NCBI GenBank assembly: GCA_046350595.1
Contig: JAXMAC010000004.1
Location: forward strand, 1 to 64,000
Source of the DNA: JAHFOW01 sp046350595
GTDB taxonomy: Bacteria; Planctomycetota; Brocadiia; Brocadiales; Brocadiaceae
Length of the DNA: 64,000 bases
Direction: 5' to 3'
The position numbers and the translations under genes are program-made. Below the pieces are notes generated by a model. The model worked only from the letters and a program-made list of their open reading frames with translations. It did no database searches and was not told where the DNA came from. Of the stretch, positions 45,501 to 54,604 are shown one piece after another. The number at the start of each line of letters is the position of its first letter. Position 1 is the stretch's first letter.

Positions 45501-47030
45501 ATGATACAGGAACAAAAAATATATAACCCCATAAGACACCAAACCATAGTCTCCATTGTCACACCTTTAGGCGAGGGAGGTATCGGTAAGATTGTGGTGT
45601 CAGGGCCGGATGCCTTGCATATTGTTAATGGAATGTTTCGGGGGAAGGGAATTACGGACATCCTGAATGCTGTGAGCCAAAGGCTTTATTATGGACATAT
45701 CCAGGATAAAGGTCACATCATTGATGAGGTTATTGTCAGTATAATAAAACAGCAGGACAGCTTTACGGGTGAAGATGTTGTTGAAATCAATTGCCACGGC
45801 GGTATCCGCGTAGTGATGAGGATTTATGGATGTTTACAATCATCAGGGGCGGAAGGTGTTGCATGGGATTCGTTACTATTGCAGTCCGTTGAAAACAAAA
45901 GATTGGATTGTATTCAGAAGGAGGCGCTTCAGGAAGTTGTCAATGCACGGACAAAATTGGCGGCAAAGGTATTACTCGATCAATACAGAGGGGCATTGTC
46001 GGGCGCAATCAAACAGGGGTTGGAAGTAATTGGAAAAATAAGACGTTCCTATCACCCCCACCCTAACCCTCCCCCATCAAGGGGGAGGGAAGCTTTACCT
46101 TCTCCAATAACGAGTGAGAAGGCGTCTGGCGAGTTGCCACCGCCCCATCCTTTGAGCGGTAAGGAACCCGATAATTCATCACGACATACATGCCCTTCCC
46201 CGTGTGAGAGGGGGTTAGGGGGTGGGGAAAATGACCCGCGCCATAGCAATGGCGTATCAGTTCCTACCCTGGCAAGCATTATTGGTAGTTTGCTGGAATC
46301 TGCCTCTTTTGGCATGGCATTGACCACACCGCAACCACTGGTGATCCTGGGCAAGCCCAATGTGGGTAAATCGACGATTATCAATGCCATTCTTGGTGAA
46401 GAGCGGATGCTGGTACACCACGAGCCTGGAACTACCAGGGATTATGTGAGCGAATATATTTCCGTTGAGGGCATTCCTTTTGAGATTGTAGACACAGCAG
46501 GTATACGACATACGAGCGATGTGCTGGAGGTCATGAGTATTGAAATGACGCAGGAGCAACTGCAACGCGCCAGTAAGGTGATGGTTGTATTTGATAACGC
46601 CAGACCATTTGATGCAGAAGATGAAAGGATTGCAGACGCCGTCCATTCATGGTTGGCCATGAATAAATCTGAAAACGCACAACAAAAAACAAGTGTGAGC
46701 AAGGTTATACCCGTGGTTAATAAATGTGACCTGCCGGCACGCTTAGAAAGGGCAAGGATCGAAGCAGAATTTGGGCAGTCTCTCTGCCTTATTTCCGCCC
46801 GGAACAAAGAAGGGTTTGAGGAATTAAACAGAAGGCTCGTTCGGGAATTTGATACTGTCTACAAACCCATGAAACCCGTAATATTTAATAAAAGACAGGT
46901 TGTTTTACTGTCAAAGGCCGGTAGTTTGCTCAAGCAAATACCGGATCATTTTATTGCAGAGAAAACACTACACATAATGGGAGAAGTAGAAAGCATTTTG
47001 AGGGCATGTTTGCATAGCGCACATCCCTAA
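45501..47030 (+). CDS. mnmE: MnmE-like tRNA-modification GTPase with repeat insertion
   Basis: MnmE with MnmG modifies the wobble uridine of certain tRNAs. The N-terminal part has QTIVSIVTPLGEGGIGKIVV and SFTGEDVVEINCHGGIRVV, both MnmE-like. The G domain has GKPNVGKSTIINAILG (G1), TTRDYVSE (G2 region), VDTAGIRHT (G3) and VNKCD (G4). Two oddities exist. About 60 codons at 46051-46230, rich in Pro/Arg/Gly, translate a palindromic repeat inserted in frame between the helical and GTPase regions. The C-terminal FCIGK motif of MnmE is missing; the protein ends EVESILRACLHSAHP, next to a repeat. ATG 45501 is preferred to TTG 45408, which overlaps the previous gene. Activity is therefore uncertain. 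Confidence 0.85.
   Translation: MIQEQKIYNPIRHQTIVSIVTPLGEGGIGKIVVSGPDALHIVNGMFRGKGITDILNAVSQRLYYGHIQDKGHIIDEVIVSIIKQQDSFTGEDVVEINCHGGIRVVMRIYGCLQSSGAEGVAWDSLLLQSVENKRLDCIQKEALQEVVNARTKLAAKVLLDQYRGALSGAIKQGLEVIGKIRRSYHPHPNPPPSRGREALPSPITSEKASGELPPPHPLSGKEPDNSSRHTCPSPCERGLGGGENDPRHSNGVSVPTLASIIGSLLESASFGMALTTPQPLVILGKPNVGKSTIINAILGEERMLVHHEPGTTRDYVSEYISVEGIPFEIVDTAGIRHTSDVLEVMSIEMTQEQLQRASKVMVVFDNARPFDAEDERIADAVHSWLAMNKSENAQQKTSVSKVIPVVNKCDLPARLERARIEAEFGQSLCLISARNKEGFEELNRRLVREFDTVYKPMKPVIFNKRQVVLLSKAGSLLKQIPDHFIAEKTLHIMGEVESILRACLHSAHP
46051..46230. repeat. Palindromic repeat inserted within mnmE
   Basis: The left end CACCCTAACCCTCCCCC and the right end GAGGGGGTTAGGGGGTGGGG are complementary; an inner stem (CATCAAGGGGGAGGG) is also visible. 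The insert keeps the reading frame and has no stop codons. Confidence 0.8.
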
Positions 47031-47177
47031 CCCGAACGAGTCGGAAGAGACCGTAGTGGCAAGGCGCGCCTTGCCACTACAGAAGGCTTTTTGTGGGCAT
47101 GTTTGCATGGCGCACACCCCGAACCCGACCGAGTCGGACGAGACCGTAGGGGCACGGCCCGCCTTGCCACTACAGAG
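47002..47177. repeat. Tandem 93-bp duplication containing family C elements
   Basis: GGGCATGTTTGCATAGCGCA at 47002 and GGGCATGTTTGCATGGCGCA at 47095 begin two copies with period 93. Each continues with a family C start (CCCGAACGAGTCGG / CCCGACCGAGTCGG) and a GTAG...CTAC palindrome; that of copy 1 (47053-47080) is a perfect 28-base palindrome. The last 29 bases of the mnmE frame are inside copy 1. The family C tail runs to about 47220. Confidence 0.8.
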
Positions 47178-47230
47178 AATATCTTTGTTAAAAATGTCAA
47201 AATATTTTTTGTAAGATATTAAGCTGTTCT

Positions 47231-48124
47231 TCAGTGGTGAATTTCCAAAACGTTCTGTTCCTTGAGTAATGGCCAGTGCAATGCTTCGCGCAGTTTGACA
47301 TAGTTCTCAGCGCAACGCCGGGCGAGATTTCTTACCCTTGCTATATAACCGGTACGCTGGGTAACTCCGATAGCGCCACGTGCATCGAGCATGTTGAAGG
47401 CATGCGAACATTTTAAAACGTAATCGTACGCGGGCAATACCAGCTCTTCTTTTAAAAGTTTCTGGCATTCCCTCTCGTACATATCGAAAAGTTGAAAGAA
47501 CATGGCAGTATCTGCCACTTTAAAGTTATAGGTGGAGAATTGAACCTCGTCCTGTTTGTGGATATCACCATAGGTGTAGCCTTTAACCCATTCGAGGTCA
47601 TAGACCGATTCTTTTTTCTGGATGAACATGGCGATGCGTTCAAGTCCATAGGTGAGTTCTAACGTAATGGGTTCAAGCTCAAAACCGCCGACTTGCTGAA
47701 AATAGGTAAATTGCGTCACTTCCATTCCATCCAGCCAAACCTCCCAGCCGAGTCCCGTTGCGCCCAGGGTCGGGGATTCCCAGTCGTCCTCGACAAACCG
47801 TACATCGTGTTTTACAAGGTCTATTCCCAGATTTCTCAGGCTATTTAAATAAATTTCCTGCGAATCATCGGGGGCAGGTTTTACAATAACCTGGAATTGA
47901 TAGTAATGTTGCAATCGGTTGGGGTTTTCTCCGTATCTGCCGTCAGTGGGCCGTCGGGACGGCTCGACATAGGCGCACTTCCAGGGTTCCGGTCCTAATG
48001 CCTTGAGGAATGTTGCCGGATTAAAAGTGCCTGCCCCCTTTTCCATATCGTAGGGTTGCCAGAGTACACAGCCATAATCAGCCCAATAACTTTGTAATTT
48101 TAGTATAATTTCCTGAAACGTCAT
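47231..48124 (-). CDS. glyQ: Glycyl-tRNA synthetase alpha subunit
   Basis: Catalytic subunit of the alpha2-beta2 bacterial glycyl-tRNA synthetase. The sequence opens with MTFQEIILKLQSYWADYGCV, then LWQPYDMEKGAGTFNPATFL and YVEPSRRPTDGRYGENPNRL, which are highly conserved GlyQ blocks. VWLDGMEVTQFTYFQQVGG is motif 3-like. Length is 297 residues, normal. The beta subunit gene is not in the window, unlike the usual glyQS operon. Confidence 0.97.
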   Translation of the reverse strand: MTFQEIILKLQSYWADYGCVLWQPYDMEKGAGTFNPATFLKALGPEPWKCAYVEPSRRPTDGRYGENPNRLQHYYQFQVIVKPAPDDSQEIYLNSLRNLGIDLVKHDVRFVEDDWESPTLGATGLGWEVWLDGMEVTQFTYFQQVGGFELEPITLELTYGLERIAMFIQKKESVYDLEWVKGYTYGDIHKQDEVQFSTYNFKVADTAMFFQLFDMYERECQKLLKEELVLPAYDYVLKCSHAFNMLDARGAIGVTQRTGYIARVRNLARRCAENYVKLREALHWPLLKEQNVLEIHH

Positions 48125-48527
48125 AGACTCCTATCCTCATCAGAAAGGTTAGAAAAAAATGTACGGAGAAAGGAAAAAAAGGGAATGGAGGAAATAATAA
48201 AATGTTGCGGATATTTATTTCTTTTTCCCCTGTTCTCCTTAGCCTGGATACCTTTTAATTTTGGTGGAGTTTATCACGATGTGTGTGATGTGTCAAGCGG
48301 GAACTCCGCTAAAATTCTTCGATTTTCACTGATTATAGGCTAAATTTCTGGTAATATTGACATTTTATTTTTTATTTGTTATTTTTGAGAATTTAGGGTT
48401 AAAAACAGGTATGGTAGGAGCCGCCTCCCTGCGGCAATTGGCAATCCAAGGCACATTTGAATTTCAGGTTGACAATAGGGGTTGTACCCTACCATGGAAA
48501 CTTTGAACGTTTTTTAAGGAGGTATGT
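48125..48527. other. Intergenic region between glyQ and htpG
   Basis: About 400 bases between divergent genes. A short palindromic piece GGTAGGAGCCGCCTCCCTGC lies at about 48415. AAGGAGG just before 48528 is the htpG ribosome binding site. No CIRCE-type inverted repeat is seen. Confidence 0.45.
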
Positions 48528-50396
48528 ATGGCCGAAACAGTGAAGCATGAAGAAAGTTTTGAATTTCAGGCGGAAATAAAAAAGCTCCTGGATATTCTTT
48601 CTCATTCGCTGTATACACACAAGGAGGTCTTTTTACGGGAGCTTATTTCAAACGCATCTGATGCATTGACCAAGATGAGATTTCATTCCCTTGCAAACCA
48701 TGATTATGAAGGAAAAGACCTGCCGCTGGAAATTAAAATTGATGTTGATGAAAAGAACAAAATCCTGACGGTCAGCGACTCCGGTATTGGAATGACAAAG
48801 GACGAAGTTGTCCAGAATATCGGCACCATTGCAAAGTCTGGTTCTCTTGAATTTATAAAAAACCTCTCCGAGCAGGCAAAAAAGGACTCGAACATCATTG
48901 GCCAATTCGGTGTGGGATTCTACGCTGTATTCATGGTGGCCGACGAGGTCAGAATCAGAACAAAGTCACATAAAAAGGATGAACCAGCTTTTGAATGGCG
49001 TTCTGATGGTTCCGGAAAATATTTTTTGCATCCCGTAGAAAAGGAAAGCCGCGGAACGGATATTGTTATACATCTCAAGGATGAGGAGAAGGAATATACC
49101 GATAAATCACGTATCCAGGAGATTATTAAAAAATACTCAAACTTTGTAAGCTTTCCCATTATGGTCGGTGGTGAAAGGGCAAACCAGATTTCCGCCGTCT
49201 GGAAAGAGCCAAAAAAGAATGTTTCAGATGAGCAGTACACCGAATTTTATAAATTTATCTCAAACACCGAAGAGACACCTCTTTTCCGCTTACATACCTC
49301 GGCAGAGGCGCCAATTCAGTTTTATAGTATTCTGTATTGTCCTGCGACAAATCATGAAATCTACGGCTTTAAAAAATTAGACCATGGTGTCCAGTTGTAC
49401 TCCAATAAAATCTTAATTCAGGCAGACTGTAAGCTGCTCTTGCCGGAATATATGCGGTTTATCAGGGGGGTAGTTGATTCGGCGGACATTCCGCTCAATA
49501 TATCGAGAGAGACTTTTCAGGATAACAGGATCGTCCATAAAATCAAGAGTATCCTGGTGAAACAAATCCTTACACTTTTACAGGATACCGCAAAGAATGA
49601 GAAGGAGAAGTACGAAACATTCTGGAGGCAATTTGGGCGAATTTTTAAGGAAGGCCTGCATTTCGATTTTGAGAATCGGGATACCCTTGCCCAATTGATG
49701 CGTTTTAATTCGTCTACATGCGCTGATGCCGATGGGTTGACTTCCCTCAAGGAATATGTTGACAGGATGAAGCCTGAACAAAAGGAAATTTACTACATTA
49801 CTGCGGTAAACCGTGAGACAATGGAAAAAAGCCCTTATTTGGAGATATTCCGAAAAAAAGGAATTGAAGTGCTCTATCTTATCGATCCTCACGATGAGTT
49901 CCTCCTTACGAGTCTTATTGAATTTGAAAAGAAGCCCATCCGCTCTTCCGATCAGGCAAATCTTGATTTGCTTAAGGATGTGGATAAAGAGATTGTAGAT
50001 ACATCGTCTGAACCCCAAAATTACGATGATATGTTTAAACACCTCCTGAAGACAGTCAGGGTTGTTCTTGCAGACAAGATTATTGATGCACGGGAATCAC
50101 ACAGGTTGAGCGATAGTCCGTGCTGTCTGGTAAACCCCGACGGTGTGCCCAGTGTTCATGTGCAAAAATTGATACAGATGATGGATAAGGATTACCGGAT
50201 ATCCAAAAAGATCATGGAGATTAACAGAAAACACCGCATGGTTCAGAATCTTGCACGCATGAACGAGAATCCCGGTTTACAACAACTCGTTGAAAAAATT
50301 GTAATGCAGTTATTTGAAAATGCATCCATGCAGGATGGGGTAATTTATGACCCCATAGGAATTTTCATTTTTTTATGCGGATTTGCTGTCATGTAG
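48528..50396 (+). CDS. htpG: Chaperone protein HtpG (Hsp90), altered C-terminal tail
   Basis: ATP-dependent dimeric chaperone of 622 residues. The N-domain has the GHKL motifs ELISNASDALTKMRFHS, DSGIGMTKDE and GQFGVGFYAVFMV. The middle domain includes the client/ATPase Arg region SADIPLNISRETFQDN. The C-terminal dimerisation domain runs to about residue 605. The last residues IGIFIFLCGFAVM are translated from a family A repeat (50355-50390) and replace the usual end of the protein after the conserved YDP. The effect is probably small, because the helical dimerisation core is present. The stop lies inside a GTAG...CTAC palindrome. Confidence 0.96.
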   Translation: MAETVKHEESFEFQAEIKKLLDILSHSLYTHKEVFLRELISNASDALTKMRFHSLANHDYEGKDLPLEIKIDVDEKNKILTVSDSGIGMTKDEVVQNIGTIAKSGSLEFIKNLSEQAKKDSNIIGQFGVGFYAVFMVADEVRIRTKSHKKDEPAFEWRSDGSGKYFLHPVEKESRGTDIVIHLKDEEKEYTDKSRIQEIIKKYSNFVSFPIMVGGERANQISAVWKEPKKNVSDEQYTEFYKFISNTEETPLFRLHTSAEAPIQFYSILYCPATNHEIYGFKKLDHGVQLYSNKILIQADCKLLLPEYMRFIRGVVDSADIPLNISRETFQDNRIVHKIKSILVKQILTLLQDTAKNEKEKYETFWRQFGRIFKEGLHFDFENRDTLAQLMRFNSSTCADADGLTSLKEYVDRMKPEQKEIYYITAVNRETMEKSPYLEIFRKKGIEVLYLIDPHDEFLLTSLIEFEKKPIRSSDQANLDLLKDVDKEIVDTSSEPQNYDDMFKHLLKTVRVVLADKIIDARESHRLSDSPCCLVNPDGVPSVHVQKLIQMMDKDYRISKKIMEINRKHRMVQNLARMNENPGLQQLVEKIVMQLFENASMQDGVIYDPIGIFIFLCGFAVM

Positions 50397-50421
50397 AGAC
50401 AAGGCAGCGCCTTGTCTCTAC
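50355..50421. repeat. Family A core and palindrome overlapping the htpG end
   Basis: ATAGGAATTTTCATTTTTTT at 50356 (family A), then the palindrome GTAGAGACAAGGC-AGC-GCCTTGTCTCTAC at 50393-50421 begins inside the stop codon region. It may also serve as transcription terminator for htpG. Confidence 0.75.
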
Positions 50422-50463
50422 ATGAGTAATTAAAATTCAGTAATTCCCTTACACGTAAAAACA

Positions 50464-50501
50464 AAAAAGCCATGAGATGTAAAATCTCATGGCTTTTTTG
50501 T
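50464..50501. terminator. Bidirectional rho-independent terminator
   Basis: A 9-bp stem CCATGAGAT/ATCTCATGG with a 5-base loop, flanked by AAAAAAG on the left and CTTTTTTG on the right. It can terminate transcripts from both directions: htpG (rightward) and the tRNA pair (leftward). Confidence 0.9.
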
Positions 50502-50510
50502 TTGTAAAAC

Positions 50511-50585
50511 TGACCCCATGGGGATTTGAACCCCAGTTCACAGATCGAAAATCTGTTGTCCTAGACCAGGCTAGACGATGGGGCC
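50511..50585 (-). tRNA. tRNA-Glu (UUC)
   Basis: 75 bases. The acceptor stem GGCCCCA pairs with TGGGGTC, discriminator A. The anticodon stem ACAGA/TCTGT holds loop TTTTCGA, giving anticodon UUC. T arm: CTGGG GTTCAAATC CCCAT type, with GTTCAAAT. CCA is not encoded. It lies 16 bases downstream of tRNA-Lys in the same direction, so both are likely cotranscribed and ended by the hairpin at 50464-50501. Confidence 0.95.
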
Positions 50586-50601
50586 ATTTTCTTAAAGAAA
50601 A

Positions 50602-50677
50602 TGGTGAGGGCAGATGGACTCGAACCATCGACAGCCGCCTTAAAAGGGCGGTGCTCTACCAACTGAGCTATACCCCC
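50602..50677 (-). tRNA. tRNA-Lys (UUU)
   Basis: 76 bases including an encoded CCA. The acceptor GGGGGTA pairs with TGCCCTC; the D arm has AGCTCAGTTGGTAGAGC. Anticodon stem CCGCC/GGCGG holds loop CTTTTAA, giving anticodon UUU. The T arm has GGTTCGAGTCC. Confidence 0.97.
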
Positions 50678-50765
50678 AATATGCCTTTTTTATGAAAATT
50701 TAACGATAAACAAATAAAAAATATTATAAATCTTTTCGGCTTTGCAGTAAAGAATCCAAAGACCT

Positions 50766-51326
50766 TTATACCTTCAAGATTTCTTCCGTCTTTTTCTTGA
50801 TTAACTCGCCAACCTTACCTTCGTATTCATGAATAATCTTGTTTATGTCGTCCTTGGTACGTTTGGCGTCATCTTCTGTCATGATATCATCTTTTTCTTC
50901 TTTATCGGCCAGCTTATTTGCTTCATGCCGTATATTCCGTAACGAAACCTTTGCAGATTCTCCAAATTCCTTAACGTGTACCGAAAGTTTTTTTCGCCTC
51001 TCTTCAGTAAGCGGAGGTATCACAATACGCAACGACTTGCCGTCAACCGAAGGGGTAAGCCCTATATCAGATTGTAATATGGCCTTCTCAATGTTTGAAA
51101 CGGTAGATACATCATAAGGTTTTATCAATATCGATAACGCATCAGGCGTTGATATAATAGCCAACTGTTTTAAGGGTGTCATAGTTCCATAACAATCAAC
51201 TTTGATATTTTCTACCAGACCTGTGCTTGCCCTGCCGGTTCTCAACCCTTTTAATTCATCCTGCAGGTGTATAATAATTTTTTCCATCTTATTTCTGGTA
51301 TCTTTACATATTGCGTCTTTTGCCAT
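50766..51326 (-). CDS. frr: Ribosome recycling factor
   Basis: Dissociates post-termination ribosomes with EF-G. The 186 residues match the family (185), with LKGLRTGRASTGLVENIKVD and LTEERRKKLSVHVKEFGESA, then RNIRHEANK and a terminal KTEEILKV, all conserved. It is the last gene of the rpsB-tsf-pyrH-frr cluster, starting 5 bases after pyrH. Confidence 0.97.
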   Translation of the reverse strand: MAKDAICKDTRNKMEKIIIHLQDELKGLRTGRASTGLVENIKVDCYGTMTPLKQLAIISTPDALSILIKPYDVSTVSNIEKAILQSDIGLTPSVDGKSLRIVIPPLTEERRKKLSVHVKEFGESAKVSLRNIRHEANKLADKEEKDDIMTEDDAKRTKDDINKIIHEYEGKVGELIKKKTEEILKV

Positions 51327-51331
51327 ATTCG

Positions 51332-52051
51332 TTATTCTCCGATATATGTCCCAACCTGCTCGCCCATGATTGCCTTCTGGATATTTTCACGAATATTCAT
51401 ATTGAATACGATGATTGGTAATTTGTTTTCCATGCTTAAAGAGACCGCCGTCATATCCATTACGCCCAAACGATGCGTTAAAACCTCTATGTAGCTCAGT
51501 TTCTTGTGGAGTTTGGCAGAAGCGTTTTTCTTCGGATCGTCCGTATAAACGCCGTCAACCCCAGTTGCCTTTAACAGAACATCAGCACTAATTTCAATTG
51601 CGCGTAAAGCGCCGGCGGTATCAGTTGTAAAATAAGGATTTCCCGTTCCGCCTGTAAAAATAATAACCTCTTTTTCTTTTAGATAACTCAGACAATTCTG
51701 TATAATAAAAGGCTCTGTAAAGTTTTTTATCTCTACGGCGCTCATCACGTGGGATTTAACATTTAACTCTTCCAGAATATCCTGTAAGAGTAACCCATTA
51801 ATTGCTGTGGCAATCATTCCTGCCTGATCTGCCTTTATCCTCGACTTTCCTACCTTGCCAAGTCTTGCGCCTCGGAGGATATTACCGCCGCCTACGACAA
51901 TCGCCAGTTCAACTCCCCATGCAGAAATTTTTTGAATTTCACTGGCTAATACTATAAATTGCTCTGTATCAATACCACGCCCCTGCTTGTCTCCAAAACT
52001 TTCTCCACTTATTTTGAGCAATACACGCTTGTATTTAATTTGCCTTTCCAT
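51332..52051 (-). CDS. pyrH: UMP kinase
   Basis: Phosphorylates UMP to UDP. The 239 residues have the amino-acid-kinase fold: RVLLKISGESFGD at the start, IVVGGGNILRGA, then FTGGTGNPYFTTDTAGALRA and GVDGVYTDDPKKN. It lies between tsf and frr in the classical gene order. Confidence 0.97.
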   Translation of the reverse strand: MERQIKYKRVLLKISGESFGDKQGRGIDTEQFIVLASEIQKISAWGVELAIVVGGGNILRGARLGKVGKSRIKADQAGMIATAINGLLLQDILEELNVKSHVMSAVEIKNFTEPFIIQNCLSYLKEKEVIIFTGGTGNPYFTTDTAGALRAIEISADVLLKATGVDGVYTDDPKKNASAKLHKKLSYIEVLTHRLGVMDMTAVSLSMENKLPIIVFNMNIRENIQKAIMGEQVGTYIGE

Positions 52052-52084
52052 GAGCAGAGACGGACGTAATGTTTTTTCGATTCG

Positions 52085-52672
52085 CTAGCATTCGCCAACT
52101 TCAAACCGAGCAAAACGGCCTATTTTTATATTTTCCCCTATTTTTGCGATATTTGCAATTAATAAATCATTGATTATAACATTACCATCTTTTATGAACG
52201 GCTGTTCTAAAAGGCATCTTTCTTTATAAAAACTTTCAAGTTTCCCGGCGATAATTTTTTCGGCAATGTTTGATGGCTTACCCTTTGCCTCTTCCATAAA
52301 TATCTTTTTCTGCTCTTCAATAACATGCGCGGGGATATCTTCTCTTTTTACAGCCACAGGTTTTGTAGCAGCTATCTGCATACAAATGTCCTTTAAAAAC
52401 TGCTGGAAGACCTCATTGCGCGCTACGAAATCTGTTTCGCAATTCATCTCGACCATTACACCCAATTTCCCGTTGGTGTGGATGTATGTTCCAATCCTGC
52501 CTTCCGCAGTTGTCCTCTGTTCTTTTTTAGCAGCCTTCGCAATCCCCTTTTTTTTGATAATCTCCAGGGCCTTTTCAAAGTCGCCTTTAACTTCATCCAG
52601 GGCATTTTTGCACTCTAAAAAGCCTGCGCCTGTCTGATCTCGTAATTTTGTTATACTTGATAAATCCGCCAT
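52085..52672 (-). CDS. tsf: Elongation factor Ts
   Basis: Guanine-nucleotide exchange factor for EF-Tu. It starts MADLSSITKLRDQTGAGFLE, then CKNALDEVKGD (the UBA-like N-domain), with VEMNCETDFVARNEVFQ as the conserved EF-Tu contact. The 195 residues make it a short-type EF-Ts, with one reduced core repeat. ATG 52672 is set by GGAGGAAGTTA directly upstream; the longer reading from 52705 has no support. Confidence 0.96.
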   Translation of the reverse strand: MADLSSITKLRDQTGAGFLECKNALDEVKGDFEKALEIIKKKGIAKAAKKEQRTTAEGRIGTYIHTNGKLGVMVEMNCETDFVARNEVFQQFLKDICMQIAATKPVAVKREDIPAHVIEEQKKIFMEEAKGKPSNIAEKIIAGKLESFYKERCLLEQPFIKDGNVIINDLLIANIAKIGENIKIGRFARFEVGEC

Positions 52673-52847
52673 TAACTTCCTCCGTACCCTTATAGAATAA
52701 GACACCCGTCATTATGCAACAAACCAGGAAACCCAAGAAATGAAAATTCTGAGAAATGTTCCCGAATTGGAGTAACGAGATTTGTGATGTATATCGTTAT
52801 GGTCTTCTATAGAAAAAGAAAGGATTTTTCAAACTTCTTTTCCCTTG

Positions 52848-53552
52848 TTAAACCTTTGCCACAGTGGTCGAGAGTTCTTTGCCAGCAATCACAGCATCTG
52901 CCGTTCTTGTCAGGAAAAGATTGATTGACCGAATGGCATCGTCATTTCCCGGAACACAAATATCTATCTTGTCAGGATCACAATCAGTATCTGCAAGGCA
53001 TACGGTTGCAATACCCAGCTTTTTTGCCTCGCTGATGGCATTGTGTTCATGCTTTGGGTCAACGACTACGAGCGCCCCTGGAAGAGAAGCCATATTCCGG
53101 ATACCTTCCAGATTTCCAAGAATCTTTTTCCTTTCGCGGTTAAGAGAAGAGATTGCCTTTTTGCTAAACTGATTGATGTTCCCCGTTTTTTCCAGGTCTT
53201 CTAATTCTTCAAGGCGTTCCAATCGCTTCCGAATGGTATCGAAATTTGTTAACGTGCCGCCCAACCATCTTTCGCTCACGTAGTGCATCCCACAACGTTG
53301 GGCTTCTCGTATAACGATATCACGCGCCTGCCATTTTGTGCCTACAAACAGCACATCTTTGTTTGTCTGGACAAGATTCGTTAAAAATTTACGCGCTGTG
53401 ATCAACCCCTTTACCGTTTCGCGTAAATTGATAATATGAATTAAATTCCTTTTACCAAAGATAAAAGGTTTCATTTTTGGGTTCCACCTGCTTGTCCGAT
53501 GTCCAAAATGAAATCCTGCATCAACCAATTCCTGAATGCTTACTATAGACAA
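52848..53552 (-). CDS. rpsB: 30S ribosomal protein S2
   Basis: Small-subunit protein of 234 residues, with SIQELVDAGFHFGHRTSRWN, PKMKPFIFGKRN, then VLFVGTKWQARDIV and ERWLGGTLTNFDTIRKR, all S2 signatures, and VVVDPKHEHNAISEAKKLGI near the end. It begins the translation-factor cluster; tsf follows after 175 bases. Confidence 0.97.
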   Translation of the reverse strand: MSIVSIQELVDAGFHFGHRTSRWNPKMKPFIFGKRNLIHIINLRETVKGLITARKFLTNLVQTNKDVLFVGTKWQARDIVIREAQRCGMHYVSERWLGGTLTNFDTIRKRLERLEELEDLEKTGNINQFSKKAISSLNRERKKILGNLEGIRNMASLPGALVVVDPKHEHNAISEAKKLGIATVCLADTDCDPDKIDICVPGNDDAIRSINLFLTRTADAVIAGKELSTTVAKV

Positions 53553-53658
53553 ATATACTCCTCTCCTCTATAAAATAGACCAAAAATGGATAAAGAAAAC
53601 TGTTTCAAAAGTTTGAAATTATATTAATTATGGACAAAATGTCAAGTATATTTTGAAA

Positions 53659-54555
53659 TTAACCTTTTTTTGATGGTTTCTTTCTAAAGCGTCCGATGCG
53701 TAAATACACACCAATATTGGCCGTGTTTTCTAAATAGGGCTTAATTTTACCTTCAGCGGAAGTAAGGATGGTGGTTACACCGGGACCATGTCCTGCGGTT
53801 ACACAGTTACTGTGGACAATTACCCCTATAGTTACTGCCCCCGTTCTATAAATTCTTCCAAAGGTGTGATCTGCATCCATAATCGCTACAATATCACCAA
53901 AACGCAACGTTTGCAAATTGTGTTTTTCTACTATATGTTTATCAAAGAGTTGAATGTCATAATCTCCACGATAGCAGTGTTGGGAACCCAGCCCTGACCC
54001 CATAATAGCGGCAGGTATCATATGGGTTACCGGGAGATGCAATTCGTCTTTTGTTTTATCCTCACGAATGGGCAATGCGTTAAGAAGACGGGGGGACATA
54101 TTGACAGGTTTAATGTGTGGATATTTTGGGAAGAACAGCCCGACACCAACACCCCGAATAAGTATTTTATCACCGATGGCAAGCTTTTCTAATGTCTTAT
54201 CCTCAAAATCAACCAGTACGTTTTCAATACCACCATGTTTGCCGGTCACAATACCGTTATCACCTTTTGCATCGCCTGATATAACCTTTGCAACGTTCCC
54301 AATGCAGGAGAGCAGATTCAATGCCCCGTTTTCTTCCCTGTCTTTGTTCTTCATGGAAACACAGGGCTCTACATGGTCTGCCGCCCACTGGATGGCGCTG
54401 TCACCCACTTTGATATTGTAAGTGATACCGCCTACGCCCGGAAGTATCGTTGGTTTTCCTTCAGGTGTTATACTATAAGGTTGAGAACCACTGAGCGGAC
54501 TGGCAACCTCACCCACAACGGACATTTCTACAAGATTTTTTTCATTCGTTTCCAT
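53659..54555 (-). CDS. DUF4438 domain protein
   Basis: Soluble protein of 298 residues, strongly conserved in type but of unknown function. Recognisable blocks include PILPGVGGITYN-like TILPGVGGITYNIKVGDSA, VTGKHGGIENVLVDF, LPVTHMIPAAIMGSGLGSQH and DADHTFGRIYRTGAVTIGVI, then HSNCVTAGHGPGVTTILTS. The His/Asp-rich patches could bind metal. The phoU gene follows on the same strand 50 bases upstream in transcription order. Confidence 0.85.
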   Translation of the reverse strand: METNEKNLVEMSVVGEVASPLSGSQPYSITPEGKPTILPGVGGITYNIKVGDSAIQWAADHVEPCVSMKNKDREENGALNLLSCIGNVAKVISGDAKGDNGIVTGKHGGIENVLVDFEDKTLEKLAIGDKILIRGVGVGLFFPKYPHIKPVNMSPRLLNALPIREDKTKDELHLPVTHMIPAAIMGSGLGSQHCYRGDYDIQLFDKHIVEKHNLQTLRFGDIVAIMDADHTFGRIYRTGAVTIGVIVHSNCVTAGHGPGVTTILTSAEGKIKPYLENTANIGVYLRIGRFRKKPSKKG

Positions 54556-54604
54556 AATTTTTTATGCCTTAAGTGTAAAATAGCCGTAATAAAATCGGCA
54601 TTGT

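Noticed and set aside
46052..46390. Minus-strand frame over the mnmE insertion
   Set aside because: Palindromic repeat sequence remains open on both strands; no family similarity.
50489..50695. 68-codon frame across the tRNA genes
   Set aside because: It is the complement of two well-folded tRNAs and a terminator.
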